From Candidatus Rokuibacteriota bacterium (lineage in GTDB: Bacteria > Methylomirabilota > Methylomirabilia > Rokubacteriales > CSP1-6), in contig QHSU01000092.1 of the NCBI GenBank assembly GCA_003220535.1, forward strand, positions 1-51,177: DNA of 51,177 nt. Reading direction: 5' to 3'. Position 1 is the stretch's first letter; every line of letters begins with the position of its first letter. Below are positions 15,586 through 24,176 of the stretch, piece by piece. Position numbers and translations under genes: made by a program. Under the pieces are notes generated by a model. The model did not search any database and was not told the origin of the DNA. It saw only the letters and a list, made by a program, of their open reading frames with translations.

Positions 15586-17188
15586 ATGAGTGCGAGACCT
15601 ACACTCCTTACGGTAGCGTTCCTAATCGGCCTCGTGACCCTGCCCGCCCACGCGCAGCAAGGCCCGACCCAGGCGGAGTTGAACGCCGCGGCCTCCAATG
15701 CAGTGGACTGGCTCCTCACGAACCACGACTACGGCGGGCAGCGCTTCGTGGACGCGACGGAGATCACCCGCGACAACGCGGCTTCGCTCCGCGCGGCGTG
15801 CGTCTACCAGGCCGCGGACTTGCGCCCGTTCCACACCAACCCGCTCGTCTACCGCGGGGTCATGTACCTCACCACGTCGCAGGCCACGATCGCGCTGGAC
15901 GCGGCCACTTGCCGGGTCCAGTGGCGGCACGTCTGGAGGCCGAAGGCCAAGGAGAACTGGCCGCAAAGCCGCGGCGTCGCCCTGAAGGAGGGCATCATCA
16001 TTCGGGGTACCGCCGATGGATACCTTCTGGCGCTCGACGCGTTGACAGGGCGGCTCCTCTGGGAACGAGCGGCGGCGGATGCGGAGAAGGGCGAGACGTT
16101 CACGATGCCACCAGTCGTCTTCGAGGATCTCGTGATCATCGGCCCGGCTGGCAACGAGGTCCCGGTGCGCGGGTGGGTGGGCGCCTTCCGAGTGGCGACC
16201 GGAAAACCGGTGTGGCGTTTCAACATTAGGCCGGCGGCCGGCGAGCCTGGCGCGGAGACGTGGAGCATGACGGAGGCGCTGACCGGCGGTGGCGCCGTGT
16301 GGACGCCGTTCTCGCTCGACCCCGCTCAGGGGCTGGTCTTCGTCCCGGTTGGCAATCCGGCCCCGGACTTTTACAGCGACGTCCGGCAGGGCGCCAATCT
16401 CTATACCAACTCGCTGGTCGTCCTCGACGCGAGGACCGGCAAGCTCGTGTGGCATTACCAGGCGGTGCCGCACGATCTGCACGACTGGGATCTGACGCAA
16501 GTCAGCCCGCTCTTCACCGCGCAGGTGAACGGCACGGAGCGGCGGCTCGTGTCGGTCGTGGGCAAGGATGGGCTCCTGCACGTGCTGGACCGAGAGCCGC
16601 GAGCAAGTCTACGAGGTGGCCGTCACCCGTCGAGAGAACGTCGAGCTTCCGCCCACGCCGGAGGGAGTTCGCGCTTGCCCAGGCCCGTTGGGCGGGGTTC
16701 AGTGGAACGGGCCGGCCTTCAACCCGCGGACCAATACGCTGTACGTCGCTTCGGTGGATTGGTGCGGCACCTTCAAGAAGGCCCACCAGCTCGAGCGCGT
16801 AGTGGGACGGAACTACATGGGCGGAAGCTTTACCCCCGATCCGGGTGACCTGGGCCAGGGCTGGCTGACCGCCATCGATGCCTCGACCGGCGCGATTCGC
16901 TGGCGCTACCGATCGCGCCGCCCGATGCTGGCCGCGGTCACCGCAACGTCCGGCGACCTGCTGTTCACGGGAGAGCTTGACGGCGACTTCCTCGTCCTCG
17001 ACGGCCGGGACGGCGCTGTCCTCTATCGCTTCAACACTGGCGGCGCGATGAACGGTGGTGTCGTCACTTACCAGGCGGCTGGCAAGCAATACATCGCCGC
17101 CACCTCTGGAAGCGCGACGTTCTTCTGGAGGGCACCTCCGGGCTCGGCCACGGTGATCGTCTTTTCCCTCCCGACGCCAGGCCCGTAG
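15586..17188 (+). pseudogene. Exported PQQ-type beta-propeller dehydrogenase, frameshifted
   Basis: ATG 15586 follows AAGGGGATACC. A Sec signal peptide ends at PAHA-QQ (about residue 24). Repeated blades follow: RGVMYLTTSQATIALDAATC, DGYLLALDALTGRLLWERAA, NSLVVLDARTGKLVWHYQAV and HDLHDWDLTQVSPLF, a pattern typical of PQQ-dependent alcohol/glucose-type dehydrogenases. After HVLDRE (16596) the protein continues in the next frame as REQVYEVAVTRRENVELPPT to the stop at 17188, with further blades (ITAIDASTGAIRWRYRS-like). One extra base (or two missing) at about 16597 explains it. The joined product would have about 530 residues, periplasmic. No cytochrome partner is adjacent. Confidence 0.75.
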
Positions 17189-17230
17189 TGGGGACACCGA
17201 AAGGCCTCGCGGCAGGGCATGGGAGGCCGC

Positions 17231-17340
17231 TGTACGCTCTCCGAACCCTCGCCGAGCATGGAGACCAGATAGCGTTGCCCCTCGTGCCTTGCAACGACGA
17301 GGACGTTGGTGCGGAGGCGGCCGCTGCGCCGGTCGCGTCG
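17231..17340 (-). pseudogene. Deazaflavin-nitroreductase-like remnant
   Basis: About 36 minus-strand codons read RRSGRLRTNVLVVARHEGQR then YLVSMLGEGSESVQ. This resembles the strand pair of F420/deazaflavin-dependent nitroreductase-like split-barrel proteins (GRxSGRxRTxxLVxxxxGxxYLVS). No start or C-terminal part is present. It lies immediately downstream of the redoxin stop, in the gap to the PQQ gene. Confidence 0.35.
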
Positions 17341-17342
17341 AC

Positions 17343-18011
17343 CTAGAGGCCGCGGGCAGCGCGCAGAATCTCCTCGTCGCTCGGGAACTTGGAGAGGTCG
17401 CCGATCCGCTCGGCGGCCTCGAGCTGCAGCCACCTCACGATCCCTTCCCGGTCGATGAGGAAGTGTCCGGCCAGCTGCATGCCGTGCGTGGCCGCGATCT
17501 GGTGGTCGGTCTCGGTCGGCTCGAACCCGTCTTGCTTGTTCAGGATCTCCATCGCCGCGAAGGGATTCTGCGGCACGGGCAGCTCTCCGGTGGGATTGAT
17601 CAGTGCCCCTTGCATCTGGCCCATCGTCACGGTCCCCAGGGCCCACGAGGCTTTTGATTCGTCCTCGACGAGCACGCCTGCGGGTACCCGAAACGCCCGG
17701 TGTGTCGCTGCCTCGGGGTCCGCGGCGAGCAGCACGCGCGCGGGGCGGTACTTGAAGTAGAGCCGCGCGCGCTCCAGCGCGGTGTTGACCACCGCCACCG
17801 TCTCCACGCCCACCGCCTTGAGCTTGTCCTGCGTGGTGCCAAGCTGCACGAGCTGGCGCCGGCAGAAGGGTCAGTGCAGGCCGCGAAACAGGCCGACGAG
17901 GACCGAACTGCGACCGCGATAGTCGTCGAGCGAGACCTGCCCCTCCCGATTGACCGCGGGCAGCTCGAAGTGGGGAGCGGGATCACCGGGGCGAAGGGGG
18001 GCGGACGTCAT
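17343..18011 (-). CDS. Redoxin/peroxiredoxin-like protein, candidate selenoprotein (TGA at the CxxC position)
   Basis: ATG 18011 follows AACGAGGAGAC. Codons 1-46 encode an AhpC/TSA-redoxin N-terminus (RPGDPAPHFELP, SLDDYRGRSSVLVGLFRGLH). Codon 47 is TGA (17871-17873) and the same frame goes on as PFCRRQLVQLGTTQDKLKAV to the true stop at 17343, 222 residues in all. Relatives have CPFC here, so the motif becomes U47-P-F-C50 if TGA is read as selenocysteine. A hairpin starting 13 bases past the TGA fits a bacterial SECIS. C-terminal text (TETDHQIAATHGMQLAGHFL, IDREGIVRWLQ) completes the thioredoxin fold. Predicted role: thiol or selenol peroxidase/reductase in the cytoplasm. It follows the cyclase gene by 22 bases. 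A nonsense mutation is the alternative. Confidence 0.7.
17829..17865 (-). promoter_or_regulatory. SECIS-like hairpin just after the in-frame TGA
   Basis: On the transcript, GCCAGCU (17857-17851) pairs with AGCUUGGC (17845-17838) over 7 bp with one bulged U, closing a five-base loop CGUGC whose second base is G. The loop begins 20 bases after the TGA. A lower CUGC/GCAG stem (17865-17862 with 17832-17829) adds 4 bp across an internal loop. Spacing, loop size and the early loop G agree with the published bacterial SECIS model as I remember it; GC-rich DNA makes chance stems common. Confidence 0.45.
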
Positions 18012-18033
18012 GACCAGAGTCTCCTCGTTCGAG

Positions 18034-21000
18034 TCAATCCAGGAACGGCAGCACCACGAGCGCGTCGGGCTCGAGCCCGGCCCGCTCGCACACCGCCTGG
18101 GCCTTCTGCAGGAACTCCTCGGCCCGGCCCTCGTCCCCCAGATCCAGGTGGACGGTGGCAAGCCCATCGTAGCAGGGAAACAGCAGCTGCGGCTCGTCGG
18201 CCTCCTCGGCGAGCGCGAGCGCTTCCCGGTAGTGCGCGATCGCGCGCGTCGGATCGCCGTGACACTGGTAGATCTGCCCGAGCACGATGAGCGGCACCGC
18301 GAGGTGGTCGAGCTGCCCGAGGCGCCGGTCGAGATCAATGGCGGCGTGCGCCGCGCCGATGCCCTGCTCGTCGCAGCGGTTGGTGAGCGCGCAGTAGGCC
18401 ACCGCGAGATTCGCGTAGAGGCGCGACTGGAACCCGAGGTCGCCGATCTTCTTGGCCGTCTCGAGGCCGGCCGCACAGGTCTCGATCGCCCGGGCCGGAT
18501 CGAGCGTGCTATAGAGCACGCTCAGGTTGGCGAGCCCTCGACAGGCGGCCTGCAGCAGCCCGTTGTCGCGGGCGAGGGCCACGCTGCGCTCGATGTGCCC
18601 GACCGCCTCCTCGAGCCGACCCAGGCGGGCCAAGGCGACGCCGAGCGTGTTGTGGCTCTGCGCCGCGGCGGTCACTGCTTCCCCGCGCCCTTGCGCGTCG
18701 AGCGCGGGGTCGGCGGCGAGCCGCTCGGCGTGGAGCCGCGCCTGCTCCGCCCACTCGACGGCCCGCTGGCTGTCGCCGCTGCGGAAGGCCAGCCGGCCCA
18801 TCTCCTGGTAGAGGTGCGCCAGCTCGATGTGCTCGCGGTGGCCTCCGAGCAGGCCGAGCCCGGCCTCGAAACACTGGAGCGCTCGTGCCCGCGCGCCGGC
18901 GTCCCAGTGGAGACCTCCCGTCTTGCGAAGGACGCGCGCCTGCGCGGGCGCGTCCCCGCCAGCGCGGTATCCGGCCTCGACGATCTCGTACTCGCCGAGC
19001 GCGGTCGACCGCCGGCCGGCCGGGCCCAGCAGGTCGGCCATCCGCTCCCGAGCCACGAGCCGCTCCGTCTCGATCTGCGCGGCCGCGGCCGGCGCGTCGC
19101 AGTGCTCGAGCGCGTCGAGGGCCCGCTGATAGTGCTGGATCGCATCAGCGTTGGCATACATGCTGCGTGCCCAGTCAGCGGCCGCCATCAGGTACCGCGC
19201 GCCCCGGCGCTTGTCGGCGCCGAGGGCCCAGTGGTGGCCGAGAGCCACCAGTCGCTCGAGACTCTCGGGGCCGCCCGCGCCCTGGGCCTCGAGGGCCGTG
19301 CCCACGCGGGTGTGCAGCTCGGTGCGACGGGCCACGAGGATGTTCTGGTACACGATCTCCTGGAGGAGCCCGTGGCGGAACCGGTGATCCGGCCCCGGCG
19401 TCACCAGATCGGCGCCGGCGAGCGCGTCGAGCGCCGCGTTCACCGCGCCGGGCTCGGCCGAGACCGTCTTCAGCAGCGCAACCTCGAAGAGGGGCCCGAT
19501 CACCGCCGCTTCCTGGATGATCCGCCGTTCCGCGGCGTCGAGCCGGTCAAGGCGCGCGAGCAGCAGCCCGTGCAGCGTGGCGGGCACCTGCGCGGTTGCA
19601 GCGTCCGCGGTGCAGCGCCACGCCAGGCCGTCGCGGACCAGCACTCCCGCCGAGAGCAGGGCGCGCACCACCTCCTCGAGGTACAGCGGGTTACCACCCG
19701 CCCGCTCCAGGATCAGGTCCCGCAGGCGCTCCGGGAAGAGGTGCGTCGAGTCACCGAACCACGCGGCCAGGAGGTCCTCGCTGCCGGACCGCGAGAGGGG
19801 CGTGACCTCGATCGCGATGTGCGGGGTGCGGCTTGTGCCCAGCGCGTCCGGCTCGAGCGTCGGTCGATACATCAGGAGGACCAGGAGCGGGCGATCGGCG
19901 AGCCGATCCGCGACCGCGCCCAGCAGCTCGATGGAGGCGGCGTCGGCCCAGTGCAGGTCCTCGACGACCAGCACCAGCGGGCCGGCGGCGAGCCGCCGTT
20001 CCACCAGGGCGCGAGCGGCCATGAAGATCTGGCGCTTGAGCTGCTCCGGCTCCAGATGGCGTACGCGAGAGTCGTCCTGCTCGAGCCCGAACACCCGGGC
20101 GAGGGCGGCCGCCATCGCCGCGCGATCCTCTGCGCCGACCCCGAGCGTCTCCAGGCCCGCGGCGAGCTTGCTGCGCGCGACCTCGACGGAATCGCTGTGC
20201 TCCACCCCGTAGGCGTCGCCCAGGAGCTCGGCCGCCGCCCCGTAGGTCTGCTCACCCAGCGCCGAGCACGCCGCGCGCCGGATCGTGGTGCCCTCGAGGC
20301 GCCCGGCCGCCTCGAGGCGCGCGAAGAACTCCCGCTGCAGCCGCGACTTCCCGGCCCCGGGCTCGCCGATGAGGCTCAGCACCCGGGCGCGCCCCGCCCG
20401 CATGTCGTCGAAGGCCGCCTCCATCAGGCGAAGCTCGCGCTCGCGGCCCACGAGGGGCGCGGCCAGCCCGAGGCCCTCGAGGCCGCGGGCCGAGCGCCGG
20501 GCCGCGAGCGGGCCCAGCAGGCGATGGACCCCCACGGGCTCGCTTTTGCCTTTGAGCGAAATCTCCTCGCGAGGGGCGAACGCGAAGGCGTGTTGGGTGA
20601 GCTGATATGTCGCGTCACCGATCAGGATCTCGCCCGAGGGCGCCGCGCTCTGCAGGCGAGAGGCGGTGTTGACGGTGTCGCCGGTCACCGCGTAGGCGGC
20701 GTCGGTGGTCGAGCCGATCCGGCCTGCCACCACCGGGCCCGTGTTGACCCCGATGTGGAGCGCGAGCGGCCGCCCCACCCGCCGCTCCCAGCGGGAGTTG
20801 AGCACACCCATCCGGTCGCGCATCAAGAGGGCCGCGCGCAGGCCGCGCTCGGGATCGTCCTCGTGCGCGCGCGGGGCGCCGAAGACCGCCATGACCGCGT
20901 CGCCCACGAACTTCTCGACGAAGCCCTCGTAGCGTTCGACCGACGCGGACATCTCGCGGAAGAGGTCGGCCTGGATCGCGCGCACGTCCTCGGCATCGAG

Positions 21001-21192
21001 TCCTTCGCTGAGCGCGGTGAACCCGGCCAGGTCCGCGAAGAGCACGGTGACCGGGCGGCGGTCGCCGTCGGGCGCGGAGGGCGACGAGGCCGGAGGCGGC
21101 GGCGGAGCGGCGGCCAGCCTCGCTCCGCACTTCGGACAGAACGTGAAGTCGGCCGGCGCTTCGAAGCGGCAGCCGCTACACGTCATGGGCAC
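18034..21192 (-). CDS. Zinc-ribbon class III nucleotide cyclase with AAA/STAND ATPase and TPR repeats
   Basis: 1052 residues. Order: zinc ribbon (C5, C8, C19, C22), class III cyclase (about 45-215), ATPase (Walker A GEPGAGKS about 276-283; Walker B LVLVVEDLHWAD) and a long helical TPR region to the C-terminus. The cyclase has its full active site: metal Asp54 (LFADLAGFT), Lys94 and Asp98 (EKFVGDAVM), and the VTGDTVNTASRL segment with the transition-state Asn and Arg. So it should make cAMP (or cGMP) under control of the ATPase/TPR part, which is likely a signal-sensing scaffold like LuxR-MalT proteins. No signal peptide. The redoxin follows 22 bases downstream, probably co-transcribed. Confidence 0.85.
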   Translation of the reverse strand: MPMTCSGCRFEAPADFTFCPKCGARLAAAPPPPPASSPSAPDGDRRPVTVLFADLAGFTALSEGLDAEDVRAIQADLFREMSASVERYEGFVEKFVGDAVMAVFGAPRAHEDDPERGLRAALLMRDRMGVLNSRWERRVGRPLALHIGVNTGPVVAGRIGSTTDAAYAVTGDTVNTASRLQSAAPSGEILIGDATYQLTQHAFAFAPREEISLKGKSEPVGVHRLLGPLAARRSARGLEGLGLAAPLVGRERELRLMEAAFDDMRAGRARVLSLIGEPGAGKSRLQREFFARLEAAGRLEGTTIRRAACSALGEQTYGAAAELLGDAYGVEHSDSVEVARSKLAAGLETLGVGAEDRAAMAAALARVFGLEQDDSRVRHLEPEQLKRQIFMAARALVERRLAAGPLVLVVEDLHWADAASIELLGAVADRLADRPLLVLLMYRPTLEPDALGTSRTPHIAIEVTPLSRSGSEDLLAAWFGDSTHLFPERLRDLILERAGGNPLYLEEVVRALLSAGVLVRDGLAWRCTADAATAQVPATLHGLLLARLDRLDAAERRIIQEAAVIGPLFEVALLKTVSAEPGAVNAALDALAGADLVTPGPDHRFRHGLLQEIVYQNILVARRTELHTRVGTALEAQGAGGPESLERLVALGHHWALGADKRRGARYLMAAADWARSMYANADAIQHYQRALDALEHCDAPAAAAQIETERLVARERMADLLGPAGRRSTALGEYEIVEAGYRAGGDAPAQARVLRKTGGLHWDAGARARALQCFEAGLGLLGGHREHIELAHLYQEMGRLAFRSGDSQRAVEWAEQARLHAERLAADPALDAQGRGEAVTAAAQSHNTLGVALARLGRLEEAVGHIERSVALARDNGLLQAACRGLANLSVLYSTLDPARAIETCAAGLETAKKIGDLGFQSRLYANLAVAYCALTNRCDEQGIGAAHAAIDLDRRLGQLDHLAVPLIVLGQIYQCHGDPTRAIAHYREALALAEEADEPQLLFPCYDGLATVHLDLGDEGRAEEFLQKAQAVCERAGLEPDALVVLPFLD

Positions 21193-21613
21193 GGTGCAAC
21201 GTCGATCTCCTGGGGCATCGGGATGCCGCGCGGGACCAGCTCGCCCTCCAGGGTGAAGGTCAACGCCGCCAGTAGCCGTCGCATGGTGCTGCGGATCATA
21301 ATCGATCTTGGCAGTGGACCGGTCACTCGACCACGCGGAGTGTCAACCCGGCGACGTGCCTCAGTGATTTCATGTCGATCCAGCAGATGTCGGGAGTCGT
21401 GTAGCATTCTGCATATATCCAGCCCCCGCAACCATTGACGGCGAGGGGGTTAGAGCGGCCGCCGCAGCGGCGCTCTTCCGCTGGCTCGTTCCTACGCTGC
21501 CCGATGTTGCTCCAACAGTCGTCGTGCCGCGTTGGGAAGCGACACGCTCCGACTCGCGCGGCGCTATCTCGACCGACCCCTCCGTAGACATCCGACGTCT
21601 TCGCGAAGGCGAC

Positions 21614-21647
21614 TTGACAAAGGTTCGACAGTTCCATAGACTTGGAA
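21614..21647 (+). promoter_or_regulatory. arsR promoter with overlapping inverted-repeat operator
   Basis: TTGACA (21614-21619) and TAGACT (21637-21642) form a -35/-10 pair with exactly 17 bases between. The -10 lies inside an inverted repeat, TTCCA (21632-21636) and TGGAA (21643-21647), six bases apart. A repressor bound there would block RNA polymerase. The ATG of the ArsR-type gene is only 7 bases past the -10, so the transcript would be leaderless or nearly so. Confidence 0.55.
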
Positions 21648-21649
21648 AC

Positions 21650-21958
21650 ATGAAGATGATAGCTCGGCTGCCGCTGGCGCAGTTGTCGGCCGATGAGACG
21701 CACGTCGAGGCCTTCAGGGCGCTCGCGCATCTCAGTCGCCTCCAGGTCTTCTTCCTCCTCGTGAAGGCGGGGCGGGAGATGTCAGTCGGAGAGATCCAGG
21801 AGGCTGTCGAGATCCCGGGGCCGACGCTGTCCCATCACCTCGACATCCTGCGACGGGCGGGGCTTGTCGAGAGCCGGAAGGAAGAGCGGTACATCTACTA
21901 TTCGGTGCAGCGGGAGCGGATCACCGCCTTGGTGCGCCTGCTCACTGCCTGTTGCTAA
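21650..21958 (+). CDS. arsR: ArsR family transcriptional repressor
   Basis: 102 residues from ATG 21650: FRALAHLSRLQVFFLLVKAG, then EIQEAVEIPGPTLSHHLDIL RRAGLVESRKEERYIYYSV, a winged-helix ArsR/SmtB fold. The canonical ELCVCDL As-binding motif in the recognition helix is missing; the only cysteines are a terminal pair (LTACC), which could provide two thiolates for trivalent arsenic. The start sits directly behind a good promoter whose -10 lies in an inverted repeat, suggesting autoregulation. Ten bases downstream is an ArsI-like gene, so arsenical sensing is the natural reading. Confidence 0.8.
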   Translation: MKMIARLPLAQLSADETHVEAFRALAHLSRLQVFFLLVKAGREMSVGEIQEAVEIPGPTLSHHLDILRRAGLVESRKEERYIYYSVQRERITALVRLLTACC

Positions 21959-21968
21959 AGGGAGAGCC

Positions 21969-22427
21969 ATGAGCGCAAAAGTTCATCTCCACATGCACGT
22001 GTCGGACCTCGCCAAGAGCCGCCACTTTTACGAGAGGTTCCTCGGGAGTGACCCCGTCAAGGTCAAGCAAGGCTACGTCAAATTCCTGCCGGAATGGGCG
22101 CCGGTCAACCTCGCTCTTTCCACCGGCGGCCACGTCGGCGCGGGCACCATCGACCACGTCGGCGTCCAGGTCGATTCTGTCGAGACCGTGATGGCGCAGC
22201 TGGCTCGCATCAAGGCCGCCGGACTCGCCGTAACGGAGGAGATGGGGGTCAACTGCTGCCACGCCAACCAGGACAAGTTCTGGGTGAAGGATCCCGACGG
22301 CGTCGAGTGGGAGGTGTACCACCTCAACTACGACCTCGAGGGCGACGAGGCCGAAGCGCGAGCGCTACCGAGCGGACTGGCAGTGGTCGGTGCGACCGCG
22401 TGCTGTGGCGGCACGGGCTGCGCGTGA
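21969..22427 (+). CDS. arsI: ArsI/CadI family C-As lyase-like dioxygenase (VOC fold)
   Basis: 152 residues, vicinal-oxygen-chelate fold. Iron ligands His6 (VHLHMHVSDL), His63 (IDHVGVQVDS) and Glu115 (DPDGVEWEVY) are in place, and the substrate-binding vicinal pair Cys96-Cys97 is present (GVNCCHANQDKFW). This complete set matches ArsI, which splits the C-As bond of trivalent methyl- and aromatic arsenicals using Fe(II) and O2. A Cys-rich tail (ATACCGGTGCA) is extra and could bind arsenic. RBS AAAGGGAGAG precedes the ATG. Co-transcribed with the ArsR-type gene. CadI-like cadmium-induced proteins share the fold, so specificity is inferred. Confidence 0.85.
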   Translation: MSAKVHLHMHVSDLAKSRHFYERFLGSDPVKVKQGYVKFLPEWAPVNLALSTGGHVGAGTIDHVGVQVDSVETVMAQLARIKAAGLAVTEEMGVNCCHANQDKFWVKDPDGVEWEVYHLNYDLEGDEAEARALPSGLAVVGATACCGGTGCA

Positions 22428-22581
22428 GGATTCTTCGCTGGGCGGGGCGGGTGAGGAGCCCGCGCCTCTTCCCCGGAGGCCGTGGCCACCGTCGTCGTTG
22501 AGCACGACGGCGAGGTGGTAGCGTGGGCGGGCGCCGGTCCATGCGTGGCGTGACTGCGTCATCGTCGAACGCCTGCTCTAG
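22428..22581. other. Gap between arsI and the 95-residue reading frame
   Basis: 154 bases. One frame reads VATVVVEHDGEVVAWAGAGP before a stop at 22553, which looks protein-like but is too short to assign. No terminator or promoter seen. Confidence 0.25.
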
Positions 22582-22869
22582 ATGGCGCGCCCCGTGTTGA
22601 GCGTCGCGGCCCTGCTCGACGGTGTCCGGCCCCTCGCAACGGCTGGTTTCGTCGTCACCGACGCGTGGGATGGTCGCACCTCGATGCCGCTCGTGGTCAA
22701 CTCGCTGTCACGCGTCGAGTCGACTCTGCCGCCCGAGCACGAGGAACGCCTGCTGGGCATCGCTTACCGCACGAGCTTCCCCGGGGTGGTTGTCCGGCAG
22801 CTCAATGACTGGCTGGACACTCTCCGCGCGAACAGCCGTTCGAACGGGGTCGGGCCGCTCACGCGATGA
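22582..22869 (+). CDS. Hypothetical 95-residue protein
   Basis: ATG 22582; stop TGA overlaps the MFS start in an ATGA (22866-22869), which argues for real coupled translation. The sequence (VLSVAALLDGVRPLATAGFV, LPPEHEERLLGIAYRTSFPG) has no family I recognise, no signal peptide and no Cys. No clear ribosome site precedes it. It could be the C-terminal remnant of a longer gene. Confidence 0.4.
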   Translation: MARPVLSVAALLDGVRPLATAGFVVTDAWDGRTSMPLVVNSLSRVESTLPPEHEERLLGIAYRTSFPGVVVRQLNDWLDTLRANSRSNGVGPLTR

Positions 22870-24122
22870 CGCTGAACCGCGGCGCGGTTGCGATGTGCGC
22901 GGCCCAAGCGTGCGCTCAGATCGGCGCCTTCGGCGTGGCGGCGCTCCTGCCGACGCTGATCACCGCCTGGTCGCTCAGCAACACCGAGGCTGGCTGGATC
23001 AGCGGGATCTACTACGCGGCGTACACGGTCGTGGTGCCGCTGCTCTCCTCGCTGACAGATCGCGTGGATCCAAAGCGCGTCTATCTCGGCTCCGTCGCTC
23101 TGACCGCTGTCGCCTTCGCCGGGTTCGCATGGATCGCGACCGGCTTCTGGTCGGCGCTAATGTTCCGGGCGCTGATGGGCGCCGGCTGGGCCGGCAGCTA
23201 CATGCCGGGGCTCAAGGCCTTGAGCGACCTGACGGAGGGTCCGCAGCAGTCCCGAGCCGTCGCCGCGCACGCGGCGGCGGTCGGCGTGAGCGGGGCGCTC
23301 TCGTTCGGCATCGCCGGCGCCGTCAACGCCTGGCTCGGCTGGCAATGGGCTCTGGTGCCAGGCGCGCTCGGCGCCGCGCTGGCGTTCGTGCTGGTGCTGG
23401 TCGGCCTGCCGGCCCGACCCCTCAGGGCTGCCCCCGGTCCGCGCGGCGCACTGCTCGACTTCCGACCGATCCTTCGCAATCGGTCGGCGCTCGCCTACTC
23501 GGTCGCGTATTGCGTGCACACGTGGGAGATGTCTGCGCTGCGCGGCTGGGTCGTCGCGTTTCTGACGTTCGTGGCCGCCCAGACGTCCGCCGCGTGGACG
23601 CCGTTGGCGCCCGCCACCATCGCCAGCGTGATGGGGCTCGTCGGTGTGTGGGCCAGCGTCTGGGGCAACGAGCTGGCCATCCGATTCGGCCGCCGCCGCT
23701 TCATCCTTGGCACAATGCTCACCTCCGCCGCGCTGGCGGCAGTGATCGGCTTCAGTGCTGCCCTGCCGTACGCGGTCGCGGCCGCGTTCATCCTGCTGTA
23801 CGCGGTGCTCATCTGGTCGGACTCGTCGTCGCTGACAGCGGGTAGCGCCGGCAGCGCCGAGCCGGGCCGGCGTGGCGCGACGCTGGCCGTCCACTCGACG
23901 CTTGGCTACGCCGGCGGGTTCCTCGGTCCGCTGGCACTCGGCGCGACGCTCGATCTCTTCGGCGGCGCGAGCGTGCTGGGATGGGGGGTGGCATTCGGCC
24001 ACGTCACGGTCGCCCTGCTTCTCGGAGCGCTAGCGTTCGTGTGGCTGCGCCCGGCCGATCTTGCCGGCGATCGTTCGTTGGCGGCTGCCACGGCCTCTGC
24101 GCCACCCCTGAATCGGGCCTGA
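22866..24122 (+). CDS. MFS transporter
   Basis: 418 residues, about 12 hydrophobic segments, with the MFS loop signature after TM2 (SSLTDRVDPKRVYLGS, about 58-73) and a second copy in the C half (ELAIRFGRRRFILG, about 275-288). GRRR in the second copy and a long central loop (AAPGPRGALLDFRPILRN) are typical. Inner-membrane carrier driven by the proton gradient. As the last gene behind ArsR and ArsI it may export inorganic or organic arsenicals, similar in role to ArsJ/ArsK/ArsP, but it lacks a visible arsenic motif and the substrate is inferred from context only. Confidence 0.8.
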   Translation: MTLNRGAVAMCAAQACAQIGAFGVAALLPTLITAWSLSNTEAGWISGIYYAAYTVVVPLLSSLTDRVDPKRVYLGSVALTAVAFAGFAWIATGFWSALMFRALMGAGWAGSYMPGLKALSDLTEGPQQSRAVAAHAAAVGVSGALSFGIAGAVNAWLGWQWALVPGALGAALAFVLVLVGLPARPLRAAPGPRGALLDFRPILRNRSALAYSVAYCVHTWEMSALRGWVVAFLTFVAAQTSAAWTPLAPATIASVMGLVGVWASVWGNELAIRFGRRRFILGTMLTSAALAAVIGFSAALPYAVAAAFILLYAVLIWSDSSSLTAGSAGSAEPGRRGATLAVHSTLGYAGGFLGPLALGATLDLFGGASVLGWGVAFGHVTVALLLGALAFVWLRPADLAGDRSLAAATASAPPLNRA

Positions 24123-24176
24123 CCTCGACCCGGCCCGAGCAAGGGGGACAACAGCGCCGTCGTCGGGCGGCGTAGC

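Noticed and set aside
17950..21438. A very long plus-strand open frame opposite the cyclase/ATPase/TPR gene
   Set aside because: It is a GC-rich antisense shadow; composition is Arg/Glu/Ala-biased with no domain, while the minus strand carries clear cyclase and ATPase motifs.
22428..22581. Possible extra gene between arsI and the 95-residue frame
   Set aside because: Frames are too short, and no start or family motif could be supported.
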